64,000 bases of DNA from Clostridia bacterium (GCA_017518705.1 JAFWUC010000046.1:38281-102280), one strand, 5' to 3'; positions 28,053 through 37,331 are shown, numbered from the stretch's first letter. Notes: generated by a model from the letters alone, not told the origin. Translations and numbers: made by a program.

Positions 28053-28892
28053 TCAGTCGGTTTCGCTAAAGTATTCCCCGAATATCGCGTTCTTCAGGGC
28101 GGTGAACAGGTCCTCCCGCTTCATTCCGGCGGGCTTGCCGTCCACGCTGCACGCCCTTACGCAGGGGGCGGTGGAGCTGGAGGTGATGATCTCGTCCGCA
28201 TTGAACAGGTCGTCTTTGGTGAAGGGCGTTTCGCTCACGGGGATGCCGAGCTGCCCGCAGGCTCGTATCAGGTGCGCACGGGCTATCCCAGGCAGGATCA
28301 GGTTGTCGGTGGGCGCGGTGGTGAACACGCAGTCCTTTATTATATGCACGTTGCTGTGGGAGCACTCCGTGACCTGCCCGCCGGGACGCACGAACACGCA
28401 CTCGTAGCAGCCCGCCCGCCTGGCCTTTTCGTTGGCCATGACGGAGGGGATCAGGTTCAGAGTCTTGATGTTGCAGTGGAAAAAGCGGGTGTCCTCGTCC
28501 GTTATCAGGCCCACGGGCGCCTCGGCGGTGTTTATCTGCTTGGGACGCAGCGTGATCCAGAGGTTGGCGGGGCCGTCCGGGAAGGCGTGCTGCCTGGGAC
28601 CGCCGCCCCGGGTGACCTGGCAGTAGACCATAAGGTCGCCCGTGTCCATCTTATGCACGAGGCCGTCAAGTATGTTTTTGAGTTCGGGCTTGGAGACGGG
28701 GATGTTTATCTCCAGCATGCCCGCGGAGCGGTACAGCCGGTCCACATGCTCGTCTATGGCGAAAATGTGATAGTTCCGGCACATGCCCGCCTCGTACACG
28801 CCGTCCCCGAACCAGCATGCCCGGTCGTTCATGGGCACGGTCATCTCGCCGAGTTCGCCGATCCTGCCGTTGTAGTATCCAAGTTCTTTCAT
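28053..28892 (-). CDS. dat: D-amino-acid aminotransferase (class IV)
   Basis: A 279-residue fold-type IV pyridoxal-phosphate aminotransferase. It has the family start YYNGRIGELGEMTVPMNDRACWFGDGVYE, the PLP lysine K143 in NIKTLNLIPS, and E176 in the TECSHSN segment, which replaces the usual TEGSSSN. It matches D-alanine aminotransferase in length and motif spacing better than branched-chain or aminodeoxychorismate-lyase relatives. The ATG at 28892 follows AAGGAG by eight bases and overlaps the upstream stop by one base (TAATG). It would feed D-Ala or other D-amino acids released by the two peptidases into keto acids. Confidence 0.88.
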   Translation of the reverse strand: MKELGYYNGRIGELGEMTVPMNDRACWFGDGVYEAGMCRNYHIFAIDEHVDRLYRSAGMLEINIPVSKPELKNILDGLVHKMDTGDLMVYCQVTRGGGPRQHAFPDGPANLWITLRPKQINTAEAPVGLITDEDTRFFHCNIKTLNLIPSVMANEKARRAGCYECVFVRPGGQVTECSHSNVHIIKDCVFTTAPTDNLILPGIARAHLIRACGQLGIPVSETPFTKDDLFNADEIITSSSTAPCVRACSVDGKPAGMKREDLFTALKNAIFGEYFSETD

Positions 28893-29881
28893 TATCTTTT
28901 CTCCTTCAGGAATTCCCGCAGGGAGGGGATCCTTTTGCCGTTTAGTGCCGTGTCCGCTTCCGCGTTCCACAGGGACTGGAGTATCGCTTCCTCCGCGCAT
29001 TCCCCGGCGGCGCGGAAGGGGAGGTTCATCCTGTCTTCCCTGAGCAGCGTCTGGGTGAGGAAGCTGTCCGAGCAGGCTTTGGGCCGGGCGGTGGTGAAGC
29101 CTACGCAGATCTCCCCGCTGCCGTGGCCTATGTAGGAGCCCAGGCGCGCCATGCCCACGGACGTGCGCCTGATCACCCGCCTGAGCTGCCGGGCGGAGAG
29201 GGGAAGGTCGGTGGCGAGTATCAGTATTATGCTCCCACGGTCGGATTCCGCCAGCCCGGGAGGCACGCTCACCGGACGAAAGTCCTCCGCCGCGCCGTAA
29301 TTGCTCTGCACCAGCACACCCAGAGTGAACGTCTGCCCGTCGATATCCATGAGCCGGGAGGAGGAGCCTATGCCGCCCTTCATGCCGTAGCAGGTGGTGC
29401 CCCGCCCCGCGCCCACCGCGCCCTGCTCAAAATCGGCAGAGGCGCCGCGTATGGCGGCAAATACTTCCTTTTCGCCCACGGGCCGCCGGGCGATGTCGCT
29501 CAAACGGCTGTCGTTGCACTCGCAGACCACGGGATTCACGGAAGTGAGCTCAATTCCGTCCTCGCGGCAGATGCCGATCATATACGAGACCATGGCGTCG
29601 TGCACCTTGCCCACGTTCAGTGTGTTGGTGAGGGCGATGGGCGTCTCCAGGGTGCCCAGTTCGTCCACCTGCACCAGCCCCAGGGTCTTGCCGTAGCCGT
29701 TGAACACGCAGGACGCGGCGGTGAGTTTTTCGGTGAACGGGTTTTTCGGGGGAGGCATCACCACGGTTACACCGGTGTGGCAGCTGCCTTCGTCAACGGT
29801 GCAGTGGCCCACCCGCACCCCGGGCACGTCGCTTATAAGGTTTCTTTCCCCGTGGCGCAGTTTGCCTACGGCCATGTTCAT
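28892..29881 (-). CDS. P1/S58 family peptidase (DmpA-type L-aminopeptidase/D-esterase)
   Basis: A 329-residue N-terminal-nucleophile hydrolase of the DmpA/BapA family. It starts with the typical NLISDVPGVRVGHCT. The autocleavage and nucleophile site is visible as the Gly-Ser of DRGSIILILATDLPL: Ser217 counted from the start used here, Ser234 from an upstream in-frame start at 29932. The GMKGGIGSSSR segment and the C-terminal GHGSGEICVGF are also conserved. Relatives hydrolyse D-amino-acid amides, esters and beta-peptides. I chose ATG 29881 because GGAGGT lies six bases upstream. It is the first gene of the D-amino-acid operon. Confidence 0.9.
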   Translation of the reverse strand: MNMAVGKLRHGERNLISDVPGVRVGHCTVDEGSCHTGVTVVMPPPKNPFTEKLTAASCVFNGYGKTLGLVQVDELGTLETPIALTNTLNVGKVHDAMVSYMIGICREDGIELTSVNPVVCECNDSRLSDIARRPVGEKEVFAAIRGASADFEQGAVGAGRGTTCYGMKGGIGSSSRLMDIDGQTFTLGVLVQSNYGAAEDFRPVSVPPGLAESDRGSIILILATDLPLSARQLRRVIRRTSVGMARLGSYIGHGSGEICVGFTTARPKACSDSFLTQTLLREDRMNLPFRAAGECAEEAILQSLWNAEADTALNGKRIPSLREFLKEKR

Positions 29882-29911
29882 GGCGGCACCTCCGTATCGA
29901 ATATACGCATC

Positions 29912-29940
29912 AGTATACAACAAAACTCGCAAAATGAAAA
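29912..29940 (-). promoter_or_regulatory. Promoter of the D-amino-acid operon
   Basis: On the minus strand TTTTCA (plus 29935-29940), a 17-base spacer and TATACT (plus 29912-29917) lie about 30 bases before the first ATG. Confidence 0.6.
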
Positions 29941-30120
29941 GTAGAAACCGCGCAGGATATGCGGATTTTCAGGCGTTTTGGGCAGTTGCGGGCGGCGCTT
30001 CCGCCGGCGTTCCGTTAAGCCGCGCCGCTTTTCCGGCTCCCGCAAAAACAACACTGACGGTATATTGCAAAAAATCGGCAACAATATTTGTGCAATGTTG
30101 TAGACTTTATGAACCGAATG

Positions 30121-30129
30121 TGATATAAT
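30121..30129 (+). promoter_or_regulatory. Extended -10 promoter of the sugar ABC operon
   Basis: TGATATAAT (hexamer 30124-30129). No clear -35 at 17 bases. The transcript would begin at about 30136. Confidence 0.65.
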
Positions 30130-30136
30130 ACGCGTT

Positions 30137-30157
30137 GTGGCCGAAAAGAACGGCCAC
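30137..30157 (+). promoter_or_regulatory. 5-prime leader hairpin of the ABC operon
   Basis: A perfect 7-bp inverted repeat (GTGGCCG / CGGCCAC) with an A-rich 7-base loop sits exactly where the transcript should start. It could be a repressor operator or a 5-prime stabilising hairpin. Confidence 0.45.
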
Positions 30158-30254
30158 ATATCAGTTTGAGCGATCTGAATACAAAACACGGCGAAGGCGG
30201 CGCGGGCAAAGCACCCGCATCGACCCCGCGGCGGATGATCGGTGAGGTAGTTTT

Positions 30255-31220
30255 ATGACGGAGAGGCAGCAGGGCGCTTACGCGATGAAGCCGAAGCCAC
30301 GGCGCAAACTTTCCCTGCGCATAAGGGACAACTGGCAGATGTACGTATTTCTGTCCATACCCCTGGCTTGGCTGCTGTTGTTCAAGTACGAGCCCATGTA
30401 CGGCACCATTATCGCCTTCAAAAAATACGATTTCTCCGTAGGCATAATAGGTTCTCCCTGGATCGGCCTTAGCAATTTTATCAAGTTCTTCCATTCATAC
30501 CAGTTCGAGAGAGTGGTGGGCAACACCCTGTACCTGTCCGTGGTGCAGATGGTGCTCACGTTCCCTATACCCATCATATTCGCCATGATGCTCAACTCGG
30601 TGCTCTCCCGCAAGTACAAAAGCGCCGTGGAGAACATCACATACATGCCTCACTTCATTTCCACGGTCGTGCTGGTCGGTATAATCAACCGTGTGCTCGA
30701 CATCAACACCGGCATGATAAACAACGTGCTCGCCTATTTCAAGATCAACTTCGAGTCCAACATGTTCATAGGCGGCCCGAATTTCCGCATACTGTACATA
30801 CTGTCCGGCGTGTGGCAGTCCACCGGCTGGGGCTCCATAATCTACATGGCGGCCCTGTCCAGCGTGGATCCGGAGCTGCATGAGGCCGCCACCATCGACG
30901 GCGCCAGCCGCTTCAAGCGCGTTTGGTACATAGACCTGCCCACCATAATCCCCACCATCGCCATCACGCTGATACTGCGCTGCGGTTCGCTAATGTCCAT
31001 CGGCTTCGACAAGGCGTACCTCATGCAGAACGACACCAACCTGGTGGCCAGCGAAGTCATCTCCACCTACGTTTACAAAGTAGGCCTTACCGCCGAGAGC
31101 GGCCCCAGCAACACGAGCTATGCCACCGCCATAGGCATGTTCAACTCGATCGTGAACCTGCTGGCGCTGCTCACGGTCAACAAGATCGCCGACAAGGTCA
31201 GCGGCAGCGGACTGTGGTAA
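30255..31220 (+). CDS. Sugar ABC transporter permease (LplB-type)
   Basis: A 321-residue inner-membrane permease of the CUT1 carbohydrate family, LplB/YteP group. It has six hydrophobic segments and the ATPase-contact EAA loop HEAATIDGASRFKRVWYIDLP (about residues 213-233). The first periplasmic part YEPMYGTIIAFKKYDF is typical of this group. GAGGT lies six bases before the ATG. It forms a heterodimer with the next gene's product. No ATPase gene is in this operon, so a shared MsmX-type ATPase encoded elsewhere is expected. Confidence 0.94.
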   Translation: MTERQQGAYAMKPKPRRKLSLRIRDNWQMYVFLSIPLAWLLLFKYEPMYGTIIAFKKYDFSVGIIGSPWIGLSNFIKFFHSYQFERVVGNTLYLSVVQMVLTFPIPIIFAMMLNSVLSRKYKSAVENITYMPHFISTVVLVGIINRVLDINTGMINNVLAYFKINFESNMFIGGPNFRILYILSGVWQSTGWGSIIYMAALSSVDPELHEAATIDGASRFKRVWYIDLPTIIPTIAITLILRCGSLMSIGFDKAYLMQNDTNLVASEVISTYVYKVGLTAESGPSNTSYATAIGMFNSIVNLLALLTVNKIADKVSGSGLW

Positions 31221-31232
31221 GGAGGCGGGAAC

Positions 31233-32162
31233 ATGACGAGTAAGACGGTGACTGCCGATAAACGGTCGGTAAACAACAATATAAGGATCTCGACGGGCGA
31301 CAAGGCGTACTATACTATAGTGTATACGCTGCTGGGCCTGTTTACGCTGCTGATAATAATGCCGCTTGTAAACGTCGTGGCCAACTCGTTCTCATCCCAG
31401 GACGCCGTGGCCTTCGGCTGGGTCACTTTCTGGCCGGTAGACTTCACGTTCAAGGGCTATAACGCGGTGTTCACCTACAAGGGCATCTGGACCGCCTACG
31501 GAAACACTTTCATTTACGCCATAGTGGGCACGATGCTGAACCTGTCGATGACCATGATCTGCGCGTATCCTCTGGCCAGAAAGAGCATTCCCGGTCACGG
31601 CTTCATAACGGGACTGTTCATGTTCACCATGTTCTTCGGCGGCGGCACCATACCCAACTACATACTGGTCAGGAGGCTGGGCATGATAAACAGCCGCACC
31701 TCCATGATCATCCCCGGCGCGATGAGCGTGTACAACATGATCATCGCCCGCACGTTCATAAACAACATCCCCTCCGAACTGGAGGAAGCCGCCAAGATAG
31801 ACGGCTGCTCGGACTTCAAGTACTTTTTCAACATGGTGCTGCCCCTGTCCGGCACGGTCATGGCGGTGCTGGCGCTGTACTACGCGGTAGGCCACTGGAA
31901 CGACTACTTCACCGCGTTTTTGTACCTGAAGGATCAGGATAAGATGCCCCTGCAGATGGTACTGAGGGCGATACTGATCAAGAACTCCTTCAATACCGAG
32001 GCGCTGGCGTCTTCGGCTCAGGAGCTGCTTTACAACCAGTCCCTGCAGGACCTGCTCAAGTACTGCTTCATAGTGGTATCCACCCTGCCCATACTGGTAT
32101 TGTACCCGTTCGTTAAAAAGTACTTCGTAAAGGGCGTCATGATAGGCGCCGTGAAAGGCTGA
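31233..32162 (+). CDS. Sugar ABC transporter permease (YtcP/LplC-type)
   Basis: A 309-residue CUT1 permease and the second half of the membrane channel. It has six hydrophobic segments, and the EAA loop reads ELEEAAKIDGCSDFKYFFNMVLPLS. The NSFSSQDAV segment and the C-terminal FVKKYFVKGVMIGAVKG end are typical of YtcP/LplC proteins. It starts 12 bases after the first permease with GGAGG before the ATG, and the binding protein follows 49 bases on. The family often imports oligosaccharides of plant or host origin; no specific substrate can be read from the sequence. Confidence 0.94.
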   Translation: MTSKTVTADKRSVNNNIRISTGDKAYYTIVYTLLGLFTLLIIMPLVNVVANSFSSQDAVAFGWVTFWPVDFTFKGYNAVFTYKGIWTAYGNTFIYAIVGTMLNLSMTMICAYPLARKSIPGHGFITGLFMFTMFFGGGTIPNYILVRRLGMINSRTSMIIPGAMSVYNMIIARTFINNIPSELEEAAKIDGCSDFKYFFNMVLPLSGTVMAVLALYYAVGHWNDYFTAFLYLKDQDKMPLQMVLRAILIKNSFNTEALASSAQELLYNQSLQDLLKYCFIVVSTLPILVLYPFVKKYFVKGVMIGAVKG

Positions 32163-32211
32163 TTCAAGCGGGACGCGTTCCCGTTGAATAAATACTAAGG
32201 AGGTTTCGCAA

Positions 32212-33918
32212 ATGAAACACAGCAAACTGCTTTGCCTGGTGCTGGCACTTGTGTTCGTGCTGGGGCTGGCAGCTCCCGCCATGGCCGATGAACTGTCTGC
32301 CGCGGGCGAGTACCCCATCTGGACCGGCGATGAGCCCTATGTGCTCAAGGTGCTGGTGGCTTACAACGCGCATGTATCCGACTGGGACGACAACACCTTC
32401 ACCAAGTGGGTCGAAGAGAAGTGCAACGTCGACCTGCAGTTCGAGTTCCTGCCCGAAGTAGAACCCAAGCAGAAGCTCATCATCGACCTGGATACCAACG
32501 AAGAACTGCCCGACGTAGTCATCTTCGGCCTGTCCGTGGCTGAGGCTTACAACTACGGCAGCAAGGGCAAGTTCGTCAACCTGAAAGAGTATTTTGACGA
32601 AGGCCTGATGGTTCAGTGCGACAGCGCCGTGGAGCGCTTCCCCACCTGGAACCTGATCACCAACATCACCAACTCCGACGGCTCCATCTATGCGGTGCCG
32701 AAGATCCAGGCTTCTCCCCAGAACGAGACAAAATATAAGCTCTGGATGAACAAGACCTACCTGGACAACCTGGGCCTCGAGATGCCCACCACCACCGACG
32801 AGCTGTACGACGTGCTGGTCGCCTTCCGCGACAACGACGCCAACGGCGACGGCGATCCCACCGACGAGATCCCGCTGCTGGGCTCTCCCTCCTCCTGGGG
32901 CTCCAACCCCGTGAAGTTCCTGACCAACGCGTTCGTGGCTGAGGACGACCGCGACATGTGGCTGATAAAGGACGGCCATGTCGAGGCTTCCTACACTCAG
33001 GACGAGTGGTTCGACGCCATTGAATACCTGAAGAAGCTGGCTGACGAGAAGCTGCTGGCTCCCGAAGCCTTCACCTACGGCCGTCCCGAGATCAAGGCCG
33101 TGGCCGGCACCGCAGGCAACAAGGTAGGCGCCCTGTTCGATTCCTCCCTGGGCTTCTTCGGCAACGATACCGAGGAACTGGTCGAGGCGAGACTGCGCTT
33201 CTGGCCCGCCTCTCCTCTGACCGGACCCGAAGGCGTGAGCTACGTTTCCTACAACCAGTCCTCCACCAGCCCCCTGTGGTTCGTGACCAGCTACTGCAAG
33301 AACCCCGAACTGGCCGCCCGTGTCGGTGACTGCATGTTCTGCGAAGAAGCTTACATGCTGGGCCGTTTCGGCGTGGAAGGCGAGAACTGGATCAAGGCCG
33401 AGGATTACCTGGCCAAGCATCCCAATGCCGAGATCTCTACCAGTATCGAAGGCTATGAGCCCACTTATGTGTCCGAAGACAGCCACATGGGCGAGATCGT
33501 CAACGTGTTCCTGACCGCTCAGAACGTGAACTGGTTCGACCAGATGCCCACCTTCTCCGGCGTGTCCGACTATCATGGCGGCTTCATCAGCAAGTATGAA
33601 GACGGCTATGAGATCAACTGGGAGAACAGCGGCGGCGTCCGTCAGAACGGCATCACCGGTGTCTACCAGCAGCATGCCCCGACCCTGGACGGCACCTACT
33701 GCCCGAACCTCAACTTCACCACTGAAGAGCTGGACGAGATCAGCGAGATCCGCGCCAACGTCAAGAGCTTCGTGAACGAGCAGCGCACCAACTACATCCT
33801 GGGCCGTGACTCCTATCTGTCCGATAAGGAAGCGTTCCTGGCTGAGCTGGAAGAGATCGGCCTGAGCAAACTGCTTGAGGTCGCCGACGCCGCTTACCAG
33901 AGGCAGTACGTAGACTAA
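32212..33918 (+). CDS. Extracellular solute-binding protein of the sugar ABC transporter
   Basis: A 568-residue type 1 (LplA-like) substrate-binding protein. The N terminus is a classical signal peptide with a probable signal-peptidase I site after AMA (about residue 25, before DELSAAG). There is no lipobox Cys, which is unusual, since most Gram-positive binding proteins are lipid-anchored. Codon use differs from the neighbours: Ile is almost always ATC rather than ATA, as expected for a highly expressed gene. An AGGAGG site precedes the ATG. It captures the sugar and delivers it to the two permeases upstream. A strong terminator follows. Confidence 0.92.
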   Translation: MKHSKLLCLVLALVFVLGLAAPAMADELSAAGEYPIWTGDEPYVLKVLVAYNAHVSDWDDNTFTKWVEEKCNVDLQFEFLPEVEPKQKLIIDLDTNEELPDVVIFGLSVAEAYNYGSKGKFVNLKEYFDEGLMVQCDSAVERFPTWNLITNITNSDGSIYAVPKIQASPQNETKYKLWMNKTYLDNLGLEMPTTTDELYDVLVAFRDNDANGDGDPTDEIPLLGSPSSWGSNPVKFLTNAFVAEDDRDMWLIKDGHVEASYTQDEWFDAIEYLKKLADEKLLAPEAFTYGRPEIKAVAGTAGNKVGALFDSSLGFFGNDTEELVEARLRFWPASPLTGPEGVSYVSYNQSSTSPLWFVTSYCKNPELAARVGDCMFCEEAYMLGRFGVEGENWIKAEDYLAKHPNAEISTSIEGYEPTYVSEDSHMGEIVNVFLTAQNVNWFDQMPTFSGVSDYHGGFISKYEDGYEINWENSGGVRQNGITGVYQQHAPTLDGTYCPNLNFTTEELDEISEIRANVKSFVNEQRTNYILGRDSYLSDKEAFLAELEEIGLSKLLEVADAAYQRQYVD

Positions 33919-33936
33919 GTTGACCTAAAACCACGT

Positions 33937-33964
33937 ATGGCGGGGTAAGTACTTTCCCCGCCAT
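33937..33964 (+). terminator. Hairpin after the binding-protein gene
   Basis: A 9-bp stem (33937-33945 with 33956-33964) with a 10-base loop follows the stop codon by 19 bases. The downstream bases are only moderately T-rich, so it may mainly protect the 3-prime end of the message. Confidence 0.6.
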
Positions 33965-33980
33965 TTCTGATTCCTTTTGA

Positions 33981-34016
33981 AGTCCCGGTCCCGGAATGGA
34001 GCCGGGACTGTTTTTT
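33981..34016 (+). terminator. Intrinsic terminator of the ABC operon
   Basis: An 8-bp stem AGTCCCGG (33981-33988) pairs with CCGGGACT (34002-34009) and is followed by six T. It is a textbook Rho-independent terminator. Confidence 0.92.
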
Positions 34017-34333
34017 GGCCACAATGCCGACACAGCGTCCAAAACACGGCAAAATAGGCCTGTTTTGTAGGCAATTCAGGCAGTTTACATGCTTAAAAGA
34101 GCCAAACAAATCTGAAGGATTCTTAAAAACTATGGCGCGGGGAGGCGATTCCTGCTAAAATGCGGAACAGGAAGGACCGGATAAAACGGCGTCATACTGC
34201 TTTAGACCCGGGCGGCTGCCGCCGGAAAACGGCGGGCTTAAGCCCAAGCGTCCGGTCAGACCCGACTTATAAAACCGGAAAAATGCCATGTACGGGCCTT
34301 TGGCGCCGGTACTGGATCAAGGAGATACGGCAC
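34017..34333. other. Intergenic leader of the MacAB-like operon
   Basis: 317 bases without a convincing gene. An open frame runs in from 34160 but lacks a ribosome-binding site and is unlike any domain, so I treat it as leader. Visible structures are GC hairpins at about 34211-34234 (GGCGG/CCGCC and CGCCG/CGGCG). Candidate -10 hexamers such as TATAAA at 34268 have no matching -35. Confidence 0.5.
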
Positions 34334-35422
34334 ATGAAGCAGGACAGCGAAGACAGGCGCGACAAGACGAAGCAGGAGATAAAGGCCGCAAAAGCCCTGG
34401 CTGTAAAGCAGGAAAAAGCGAAAAAGGCCCGGCGCAGGCGCAGGCGGTTTAAGCGTCTGCTGGTCTTCGTGCTGATACTGGCCATGCTGGGCGCCGCGGG
34501 TTACGCGGTGATACAGAAGCTGAAAAGCGAGTACACCGTGAACTACCAGGCCTACACTGCCGCCACGGGCACCATCTCAAATTCGCTGTCTTTCAGCGGC
34601 ACGCTGCAGGCGGTAAACAATACCGCCTATACCGCCGCTTCCGACGGCACGGTGCGCGCGCTCTATGCGGAAAAGGGCGGCGACGTCAAGAAAGGAGACG
34701 TGCTTTTGCGCTTTTCCAACGGCAAGACACTGACCGCGGATTTTGACGGCAGGATAAACCAGTTGAACGTGAGCGAAGGCGACGAAGTAAAGGAAGGCGA
34801 CACGCTGCTGCAGCTGGTGGATTTCGGGCGCATGAAGGTGTCCATAAGAGTGGACGAGTACGACATCTCCGACGTGCAGGTGGGCGACGAATGCCGCGTG
34901 ACCACCACCGCCACGGAGGACACGTTCACTTCCGTGATAGAGGACATCAACTATGTCTCTTCCTCCACCGGGTCGGTGGCGTACTACGCCGCCACCGCCT
35001 ATGTGGACGTGAAAGACGGCGTATACCCCGGCATGCAGGTGACCGTGAACATACCCAGGGACGAGGCCACGAACGTGGTCATACTGAAGGAGGACGCGCT
35101 TTCCTTCGACAATACCAACCAGGCGTTCGTGTACATGCTGGCGGAGGACGGGGCGCTGGAGACGGTATACGTTAAGACCGGCGTGAGCAACGGCAATTAC
35201 GTCGAAATAAAACAGGGTCTGAAAAGCGGCGACACCGTGTATGCCGAAGTCAAGGCGGAGGAGACCGGCACCGGAGGCCTGCTTTCCTCCCTGTTCGGAA
35301 GGACCAACATAATGGGCGGCAGCACCAGGCAGAGCGGAAACTCCAGAACTAGCCAGTCCGGGCGCAGCGGCACCGGCACCTGGTCGGGCAGCTTCCCCGG
35401 CAGTTCGGGCGGTGGCAGATAA
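34334..35422 (+). CDS. Efflux periplasmic adaptor-like protein (HlyD/MacA family)
   Basis: A 362-residue membrane-fusion protein. It has a very basic cytoplasmic N terminus (KKARRRRRRFKRL) and one membrane helix (about 38-58). The extracytoplasmic barrel-sandwich (lipoyl-like) halves contain DGTVRALYAEKGGDVKKGDVLLRF and GRINQLNVSEGDEVKEGDTLLQL, and a beta-barrel part follows. A Ser/Gly/Arg-rich tail of about 40 residues closes it. The long coiled-coil hairpin of Gram-negative MacA is missing, as in Gram-positive YknX-type adaptors. AAGGAG lies nine bases before the ATG. The ATPase gene overlaps its stop by one base. Confidence 0.88.
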   Translation: MKQDSEDRRDKTKQEIKAAKALAVKQEKAKKARRRRRRFKRLLVFVLILAMLGAAGYAVIQKLKSEYTVNYQAYTAATGTISNSLSFSGTLQAVNNTAYTAASDGTVRALYAEKGGDVKKGDVLLRFSNGKTLTADFDGRINQLNVSEGDEVKEGDTLLQLVDFGRMKVSIRVDEYDISDVQVGDECRVTTTATEDTFTSVIEDINYVSSSTGSVAYYAATAYVDVKDGVYPGMQVTVNIPRDEATNVVILKEDALSFDNTNQAFVYMLAEDGALETVYVKTGVSNGNYVEIKQGLKSGDTVYAEVKAEETGTGGLLSSLFGRTNIMGGSTRQSGNSRTSQSGRSGTGTWSGSFPGSSGGGR

Positions 35423-36132
35423 TGACGGAAAAGACTTTTTTTCGGATGCGCCTGATAAACAAGTTCTATCCCATGGGCGATGAGAAGCTGCATGTGCTCA
35501 GGGACGTGAATCTGGACATATCGCGGGGCGAGTACCTGTCCGTTCTGGGGCCTTCCGGCAGCGGCAAAAGCACGCTGATGAACATAATCGGCTGCCTGGA
35601 CGTGGCTTCTTCGGGCAGCTATACCCTGGAGGGAGACGAGATCGACCTGCTGGAAGAGGACGAACTGGCGCACATCCGCTCGAAGAAGATAGGCTTCATA
35701 TTCCAGAATTCCCAGCTGCTGCCCCGGCTGACCGCCCGCAAGAATGTGGAACTGCCCCTTATCTACGCGGGCGTCGCCCCGGCAAAGCGCAGGGCACGGG
35801 CGGAGAGCATACTCGAAAGGGTGGGGCTCAGCGACCGCATGGACCACTATCCCAACCAGCTGTCCGGCGGGCAGCAGCAGCGCGTGGCCATCGCCCGGGC
35901 GCTGGTGACCGGCCCGACCCTGCTTCTGGCGGACGAGCCTACCGGCGCGCTGGACCAGAAGACCGGGCGGCAGATAATGCAGCTGTTCAGGGAGCTGAAT
36001 GAAGAGGGGCATACCATAATTATGATCAGCCACGACATGAACATAGCCGCGTTCGCCCGCAGGGTGGTGCACATAATCGACGGCGAGCTCACGGAAGGGA
36101 AAGGAGGGACAGCCGGTGCTGGTGATGCTTAA
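35422..36132 (+). CDS. MacB/LolD-type ABC transporter ATP-binding protein
   Basis: A 236-residue ATPase of the MacB/YknY group. Walker A is GPSGSGKST (about 43-51), the Q-loop is in [14 protein letters not shown], the signature is LSGGQQQR, Walker B is [12 protein letters not shown] and the switch His is in MISHD. It powers the permease encoded next, which it overlaps by 17 bases. It is translationally coupled to the adaptor (TAATG). Such YknXYZ/MacAB systems export peptides or antimicrobial compounds, or act in envelope stress; the substrate is not evident. Confidence 0.95.
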   Translation: MTEKTFFRMRLINKFYPMGDEKLHVLRDVNLDISRGEYLSVLGPSGSGKSTLMNIIGCLDVASSGSYTLEGDEIDLLEEDELAHIRSKKIGFIFQNSQLLPRLTARKNVELPLIYAGVAPAKRRARAESILERVGLSDRMDHYPNQLSGGQQQRVAIARALVTGPTLLLADEPTGALDQKTGRQIMQLFRELNEEGHTIIMISHDMNIAAFARRVVHIIDGELTEGKGGTAGAGDA

Positions 36133-37306
36133 AGAGTGCGTGGTCATGTCCCTGAGCAACATACTGGGCAACAAGCTGCGTTCTTTCCTGACCGTGCTGG
36201 GCATACTTATCGGCGTGTCGGCGGTCATAGCCCTGATAACGACCGTGTCCAGCTTTTCAGGCACCCTGTCCAGTTCCTTCGTGAGCATGGGCGCGGGCAC
36301 GCTCTCGGTATCCGTGTCGGGCAGCGACCTTAAAAGCGGCCTGAACGCGGAGGACCTGACCGCGCTTACGGCGCTTAACGAGGTGGACGGCGTCACGCCC
36401 AACGTGTCCCTGCGCTCACGGGTGTCCAGGGGCGGCACGTACAAGACCAATGTGTCCGTATCGGGCAAAAACCACTACTTCTTTTACCGCACGGACGGCG
36501 CGGTGAAGAGGGGACGCCCGGTACATCCCACGGACGAGGAAAACATGACTTTCGTATGCCTGATCACCCCGGATATGGTCACGGAGCTGTTTTTCGGCGT
36601 GGATCCGGTGGGGGAGACCATGTACGTGGATGGCATACCCTTCACGGTGATAGGCATACTGTCCGACACGGCTCAGTCCAGCGTTACGGGCGTCATGAGC
36701 GGCAGCGCGGACATAATCATCCCCTACACCACGGCGCTCAAGATGAACAATTCCAGCGACGTGACCTCGCTTACCGTGTACCTGAGCGAAGGCACGGATT
36801 CCAGGACCGCTTCGGCGGCGATAGAGGAAGCCATGGACGCCATGTTCAGCTATGAGGACGACTGTTTTACCGTGACCGCCATGAGCAGCATAGAGGACAC
36901 CATGAACACCATGCTCTCCATGGTCAGTTCGCTCCTGGCGGTCATAGCCTCGATAGCGCTTATAGTGGGCGGCATAGGCATAATGAACATGATGCTCACC
37001 ACGGTGACCGAGCGAACCGTGGAGATAGGCCTCAAAAAGGCGCTGGGCGCCATGCCCTGGCAGATACAGCTGCAGTTCCTTATAGAGTCCTTCCTTCTGA
37101 GCATGATAGGCGGCATAATCGGCGTGATAATGGGCGTGCTGCTCTCCATGACCCTGTGCCGTGTGATGCAGACGGGCTTCTCGGTATCTGGCGGTGCGAT
37201 CGCCCTGGGAGTGGGCTTCTCTGCGGCGGTGGGCATAGTGTTCGGCTGGGTGCCCGCCCGCAAGGCCAGCAAACTTAACCCCATAGACGCGCTGAGGGCG
37301 GCGTAA
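36116..37306 (+). CDS. MacB-type ABC transporter permease (FtsX-like)
   Basis: A 396-residue permease. A first membrane helix (about 20-42) is followed by a large extracytoplasmic MacB core domain (about 45-265), then three C-terminal helices with the FtsX signature [28 protein letters not shown]. It ends in [18 protein letters not shown], typical of the group. The start is GTG at 36116, with AAGGAGG eight bases upstream inside the ATPase gene. It forms a mechanotransmitting transporter with the ATPase and one or both adaptors. Confidence 0.94.
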   Translation: MLVMLKECVVMSLSNILGNKLRSFLTVLGILIGVSAVIALITTVSSFSGTLSSSFVSMGAGTLSVSVSGSDLKSGLNAEDLTALTALNEVDGVTPNVSLRSRVSRGGTYKTNVSVSGKNHYFFYRTDGAVKRGRPVHPTDEENMTFVCLITPDMVTELFFGVDPVGETMYVDGIPFTVIGILSDTAQSSVTGVMSGSADIIIPYTTALKMNNSSDVTSLTVYLSEGTDSRTASAAIEEAMDAMFSYEDDCFTVTAMSSIEDTMNTMLSMVSSLLAVIASIALIVGGIGIMNMMLTTVTERTVEIGLKKALGAMPWQIQLQFLIESFLLSMIGGIIGVIMGVLLSMTLCRVMQTGFSVSGGAIALGVGFSAAVGIVFGWVPARKASKLNPIDALRAA

Positions 37307-37331
37307 GATATAAGGCGGAGGTATTCGTATA

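Larger units (their letters stand above)
29882..30254. other. Divergent intergenic region of 373 bases
   Basis: No gene is seen here. It holds the minus-strand promoter at 29912-29940, the plus-strand extended -10 at 30121-30129, a GC hairpin at the expected transcript start (30137-30157) and the GAGGT ribosome-binding site of the first permease gene. The stretch 29941-30120 shows no recognisable motif apart from general AT-richness near 30055-30120. Confidence 0.6.

Noticed and set aside
32164..33675. 503-codon open frame opposite the binding-protein gene
   Set aside because: Val/Gly/Leu/His-rich shadow translation; the plus-strand gene has a signal peptide and optimised codons.
34160..34333. 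58-codon extension before the first MacA-like adaptor
   Set aside because: No ribosome-binding site at its start. The ATG at 34334 has AAGGAG nine bases upstream and gives a normal membrane-anchor topology.
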